Below the pieces are notes generated by a model. That model did not search any database and was not told the DNA's origin. It saw nothing but the letters and a program-made list of their open reading frames with translations. Below, piece after piece: positions 6,390 through 8,226 of a stretch of 8,226 nucleotides of DNA. Both the position numbers and the translations under genes were made by a program. The DNA is from an uncultured Porphyromonadaceae bacterium. Its GTDB lineage: Bacteria; Bacteroidota; Bacteroidia; Bacteroidales; Muribaculaceae. The DNA is taken from contig CABTZK010000041.1 of the NCBI GenBank assembly GCA_902489275.1, positions 1 through 8,226 of the forward strand. Reading direction: 5' to 3'. Positions within the stretch are counted from its first letter, which is position 1, and every line of letters begins with the position of its first letter.

Positions 6390-7496
6390 ATGAAACGTCT
6401 TATCCTCACCATAGCACTTGCCACCATCATCGCCGCGAGTGCTCTTGCTCAATTGCCCAGCGACTCGACCCTGCGCCGATGGGCGGCTCAAATGCTCATG
6501 GTGGGTTTCAAGGGCAACACGGCTGATGCGCAAAGCGACGCCGCGCGCTACATCAGCGACTTGCACGTGGGCGCTATTGTGCTCTTTGACGTTGACCTCA
6601 CGGGCGATGCCACCATCGGCAGCCGCAACATCACCTCTAAGCACCAGCTGCAACAGCTCACTGGCAGCCTGCAAAGCTTTGCCGACTATCCACTGCTCAT
6701 CGCCCTTGACCAGGAAGGAGGGCGCGTGGCGAGGCTCAAACCTCAATATGGCTACAAGCCCACCGTGAGCGCGGCATACCTGGGCCGCGTCAACAAGAAA
6801 GACACCACCCGCCTCTACGCCCGCCAAATGGCCGACGACTTGGCCAGCAGCGGCGTGAACGTGAACTTGGCTCCCGTGGTCGACGTCGACGACCCCCGCT
6901 GTCCAGCCATCGGCAAGCTCAACCGGAGTTTTGGCGACAACAAGCGCATCGTGAGAAACGCCTCCTGGATCATCGGCGAGCACCACAAGCGGCACGTGCT
7001 GTGCACCCTCAAGCACTTCCCAGGCCACGGCAGCGCCACCAGCGACTCGCACTGGGGATTTGTCGACGTGACCAACACGTGGAGCGCAAACGAGCTTGAA
7101 CCCTTCAAAAGACTGACCCGCAAAGCCGACCTGGTGATGACCGCCCACATCTTTAACCGCAACATCGACCCCGACTATCCTGCCACCCTGTCGCGCAAAA
7201 CCATCGACGGCATCCTGCGCAAGCAGCTGCACTACGACGGCGTGGTGGTGAGCGACGACCTCTACATGGAAGGCATCATCAACCAGTACAGCATCGAGCG
7301 CGCACTGGTGCTGGCCATTAACGCCGGTGTCGACTTGATCTGCGTGGGCAACAACATCAACACCGGCTTTGAGGCCGATCGCCCCTTCCGCATCGTCGAC
7401 TTGATTGTCAACGCCGTCAAGAGCGGCCGCATCCCAGCCGGCCGCCTGCAACAGTCGCACGAGCGCCTTAACCGTCTTTACAAGAAATTAAAGTAG
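6390..7496 (+). CDS. Exported GH3 family glycosidase, NagZ-like beta-N-acetylhexosaminidase
   Basis: The 368-residue protein is a single GH3 N-terminal barrel, near the size of NagZ, without the GH3 C-terminal domain. Residues 1-20 are a signal peptide (cut likely at ALA|Q21), so it acts in the periplasm or outside, unlike the cytosolic NagZ of enterobacteria. Visible motifs are ALDQEGGRVARL (105-116), APVVDV (161-166), KHFPGHG (208-214), the NagZ-type loop DSH with the Asp219-His221 dyad as likely general acid/base, and VVSDDLYMEG (286-295) with Asp289 the likely nucleophile. NagZ enzymes release N-acetylglucosamine from muropeptides or other beta-linked GlcNAc glycans; the exact substrate here is inferred. 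ATG 6390 lies 9 nt after the preceding stop with no Shine-Dalgarno, suggesting co-transcription with the beta-flower gene. Confidence 0.93.
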   Translation: MKRLILTIALATIIAASALAQLPSDSTLRRWAAQMLMVGFKGNTADAQSDAARYISDLHVGAIVLFDVDLTGDATIGSRNITSKHQLQQLTGSLQSFADYPLLIALDQEGGRVARLKPQYGYKPTVSAAYLGRVNKKDTTRLYARQMADDLASSGVNVNLAPVVDVDDPRCPAIGKLNRSFGDNKRIVRNASWIIGEHHKRHVLCTLKHFPGHGSATSDSHWGFVDVTNTWSANELEPFKRLTRKADLVMTAHIFNRNIDPDYPATLSRKTIDGILRKQLHYDGVVVSDDLYMEGIINQYSIERALVLAINAGVDLICVGNNINTGFEADRPFRIVDLIVNAVKSGRIPAGRLQQSHERLNRLYKKLK

Positions 7497-7518
7497 CCAG
7501 CCTATTACACGCATGGCG

Positions 7519-7546
7519 TGCCGCTGCGACCAACAACGCAGCGGCA
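7519..7546. terminator. Perfect 10-bp hairpin in convergent intergenic region, possible 3' end structure
   Basis: Arm tgccgctgcg (7519-7528) and arm cgcagcggca (7537-7546) are exact reverse complements with an 8-base loop. It sits 23 bp after the GH3 stop and 60 bp past the stop of the convergent adhesin gene. Neither strand has a T-tract next to it, so a rho-independent terminator call is weak; an RNA 3' end or stability element is equally possible. Confidence 0.4.
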
Positions 7547-7574
7547 GAAGCCTTGGGGAAAGCCTCTGCCGCTG
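7539..7574. other. Alternative hairpin sharing an arm with the preceding one
   Basis: The segment cagcggcaga (7539-7548) is complementary to tctgccgctg (7565-7574), enclosing a 16-base loop. The same segment provides the right arm of the 7519-7546 hairpin, so the two structures exclude each other. The two outer arms are direct copies of tgccgctg. Confidence 0.5.
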
Positions 7575-7605
7575 GTGGTCGGGGAAACTTATTGAGGTGA
7601 GGATA

Positions 7606-8226
7606 TTATCTCACAACCACTTTCTTGCCATTGCTGATGTAGATGCCGGCTGCCTCGGGCTTCTGCTCAAACTTGCGGCCCTGCAGGTCGTACCACACGT
7701 TGCTCTCCGGCTCGGTCACGGCGATGTCGCTCACGGCGCCGGGTTGCCCTGAACTTTCCACTTTCACGCCATCGAGCTTAAGGATGGACATGTCACTAAT
7801 GTTGTAGTGGCGGAAAGCCAAATAGACGGCCTTTCCTGCATACGCTGACAGGTCGATCGTTTTCTCATGGTATTCGTCCGTACCATCGGGCAGCGTATCG
7901 TCAATCAGGGTTTCGGTGAAGTCGGTCGTTTGGGTTCCCGTCTCCGAAAGGAACACACCATAGTGCTCGGCGGAGCTGTACTTGTCATGGCTAGCCACAA
8001 AATAGGTGAGCGTGCAATGGCCGCTCAGCGTAATCTGGGGGGTAATCAGCCAGTTGTCGGGATGCAGAGGTTCGTCCGTGCCCATGTTGTAGGATTCGGA
8101 ATAAGCACAGCCGTCAGTGCCTTTGTGACCTCCCCAATGCGGGTCGTCAGTGGCACCCCACTTGTGGCCATCGCCATCGGCATCAACGTTGAGCCACGTC
8201 TCGGGAATTTTACCGTTATCAAACTC
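7606..8226 (-). CDS. C-terminal part of secreted cleaved-adhesin/choice-of-anchor J protein with Por/T9SS-like tail (5'-truncated)
   Basis: The frame is open through the right edge; 206 residues are visible, and the Met encoded at 8083-8085 is internal. Residues 1-157 look like one jelly-roll adhesin domain of the gingipain 'cleaved adhesin' kind. Landmarks are FDNG...PETW at the start, VDADGDGHKW (14-23), CAYSESY, PDNWLITPQI (56-65), HYGVFLSETG (88-97), IDLSAYAGKAVYLAFRHYN (124-142) and LKLDGVKV (149-156). After a short linker, the end WYDLQGRKFEQ...AAGIYISNGKKVVV resembles the C-terminal sorting/secretion tail of Bacteroidales extracellular proteins. The domain is known from surface proteases and haemagglutinins, where it binds host proteins or glycans; any enzyme domain would lie upstream, outside the window. 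The protein is probably exported and surface-exposed. The stop is TAA 7606-7608, with no clear terminator T-tract after it. Confidence 0.85.
   Translation of the reverse strand, partial: EFDNGKIPETWLNVDADGDGHKWGATDDPHWGGHKGTDGCAYSESYNMGTDEPLHPDNWLITPQITLSGHCTLTYFVASHDKYSSAEHYGVFLSETGTQTTDFTETLIDDTLPDGTDEYHEKTIDLSAYAGKAVYLAFRHYNISDMSILKLDGVKVESSGQPGAVSDIAVTEPESNVWYDLQGRKFEQKPEAAGIYISNGKKVVVR

Noticed and set aside
5916..7460. 514-codon open frame on the minus strand across the beta-flower and GH3 genes
   Set aside because: It is antisense to two genes with clear signal peptides and catalytic motifs. Its product is an Ala/Val/His/Asp/Gly-rich string with no recognisable motif, as expected from G/C-biased third positions.
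8083..8085. Met codon as start of the adhesin-domain protein
   Set aside because: The frame continues upstream to the window edge with conserved adhesin-domain residues (FDNG, DADGDG), so this Met is internal.

Overview
The window looks like chromosomal DNA from a gut-type member of the Bacteroidales (Muribaculaceae/Prevotellaceae-like; the family is an inference). Three things point that way. There is a very large DUF2723/TMEM260-type membrane protein, a secreted adhesin-domain protein ending in a Por/T9SS-like 'YDLQGR...GIYI.NGKKV' tail, and a textbook Bacteroidetes promoter (TTG, 20-nt spacer, TAnnTTTG) ahead of a gene without a Shine-Dalgarno sequence. Coding DNA is GC-rich with strong G/C bias at third codon positions, which also produces long spurious antisense reading frames. 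I see no tRNA, rRNA, CRISPR array, insertion sequence or prophage gene, and no gene-free stretch longer than 300 bases.

Layout from left to right. (1) Positions 3-221 (+) hold the 3' end of a cysteine- and lysine-rich tandem-repeat protein of unknown function. (2) A long imperfect hairpin (261-300) separates it from a convergent minus-strand pair: a NodB-type polysaccharide deacetylase (1254-1883) and the epoxyqueuosine reductase queG (344-1273), which overlap and start/stop inside each other. (3) A strong intrinsic terminator (1946-1984) ends the next minus-strand gene, a 1233-residue DUF2723/TMEM260-like multi-pass membrane protein (2002-5703), a putative protein O-glycosyltransferase. (4) A 254-bp divergent intergenic region carries -7 type promoter motifs on both strands. 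(5) On the plus strand follows a two-gene operon: a small exported five-repeat beta protein ('5-fold beta-flower' type, 5958-6380) and, 9 nt later, an exported NagZ-like GH3 glycosidase (6390-7496). (6) A convergent intergenic region contains two mutually exclusive hairpins (7519-7574). (7) The right edge is the C-terminal part of a minus-strand secreted cleaved-adhesin/choice-of-anchor-J protein with a sorting-type tail (7606-8226).

Most of the window concerns the cell envelope: a membrane glycosyltransferase candidate, a polysaccharide deacetylase, an exported GH3 hexosaminidase candidate with a small exported partner, and a secreted adhesin-type protein. queG is the one clear housekeeping gene (queuosine tRNA modification). 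No obvious new multi-gene system is present. The least explained elements are the Cys/Lys repeat protein at the left edge and the beta-flower/GH3 pair.
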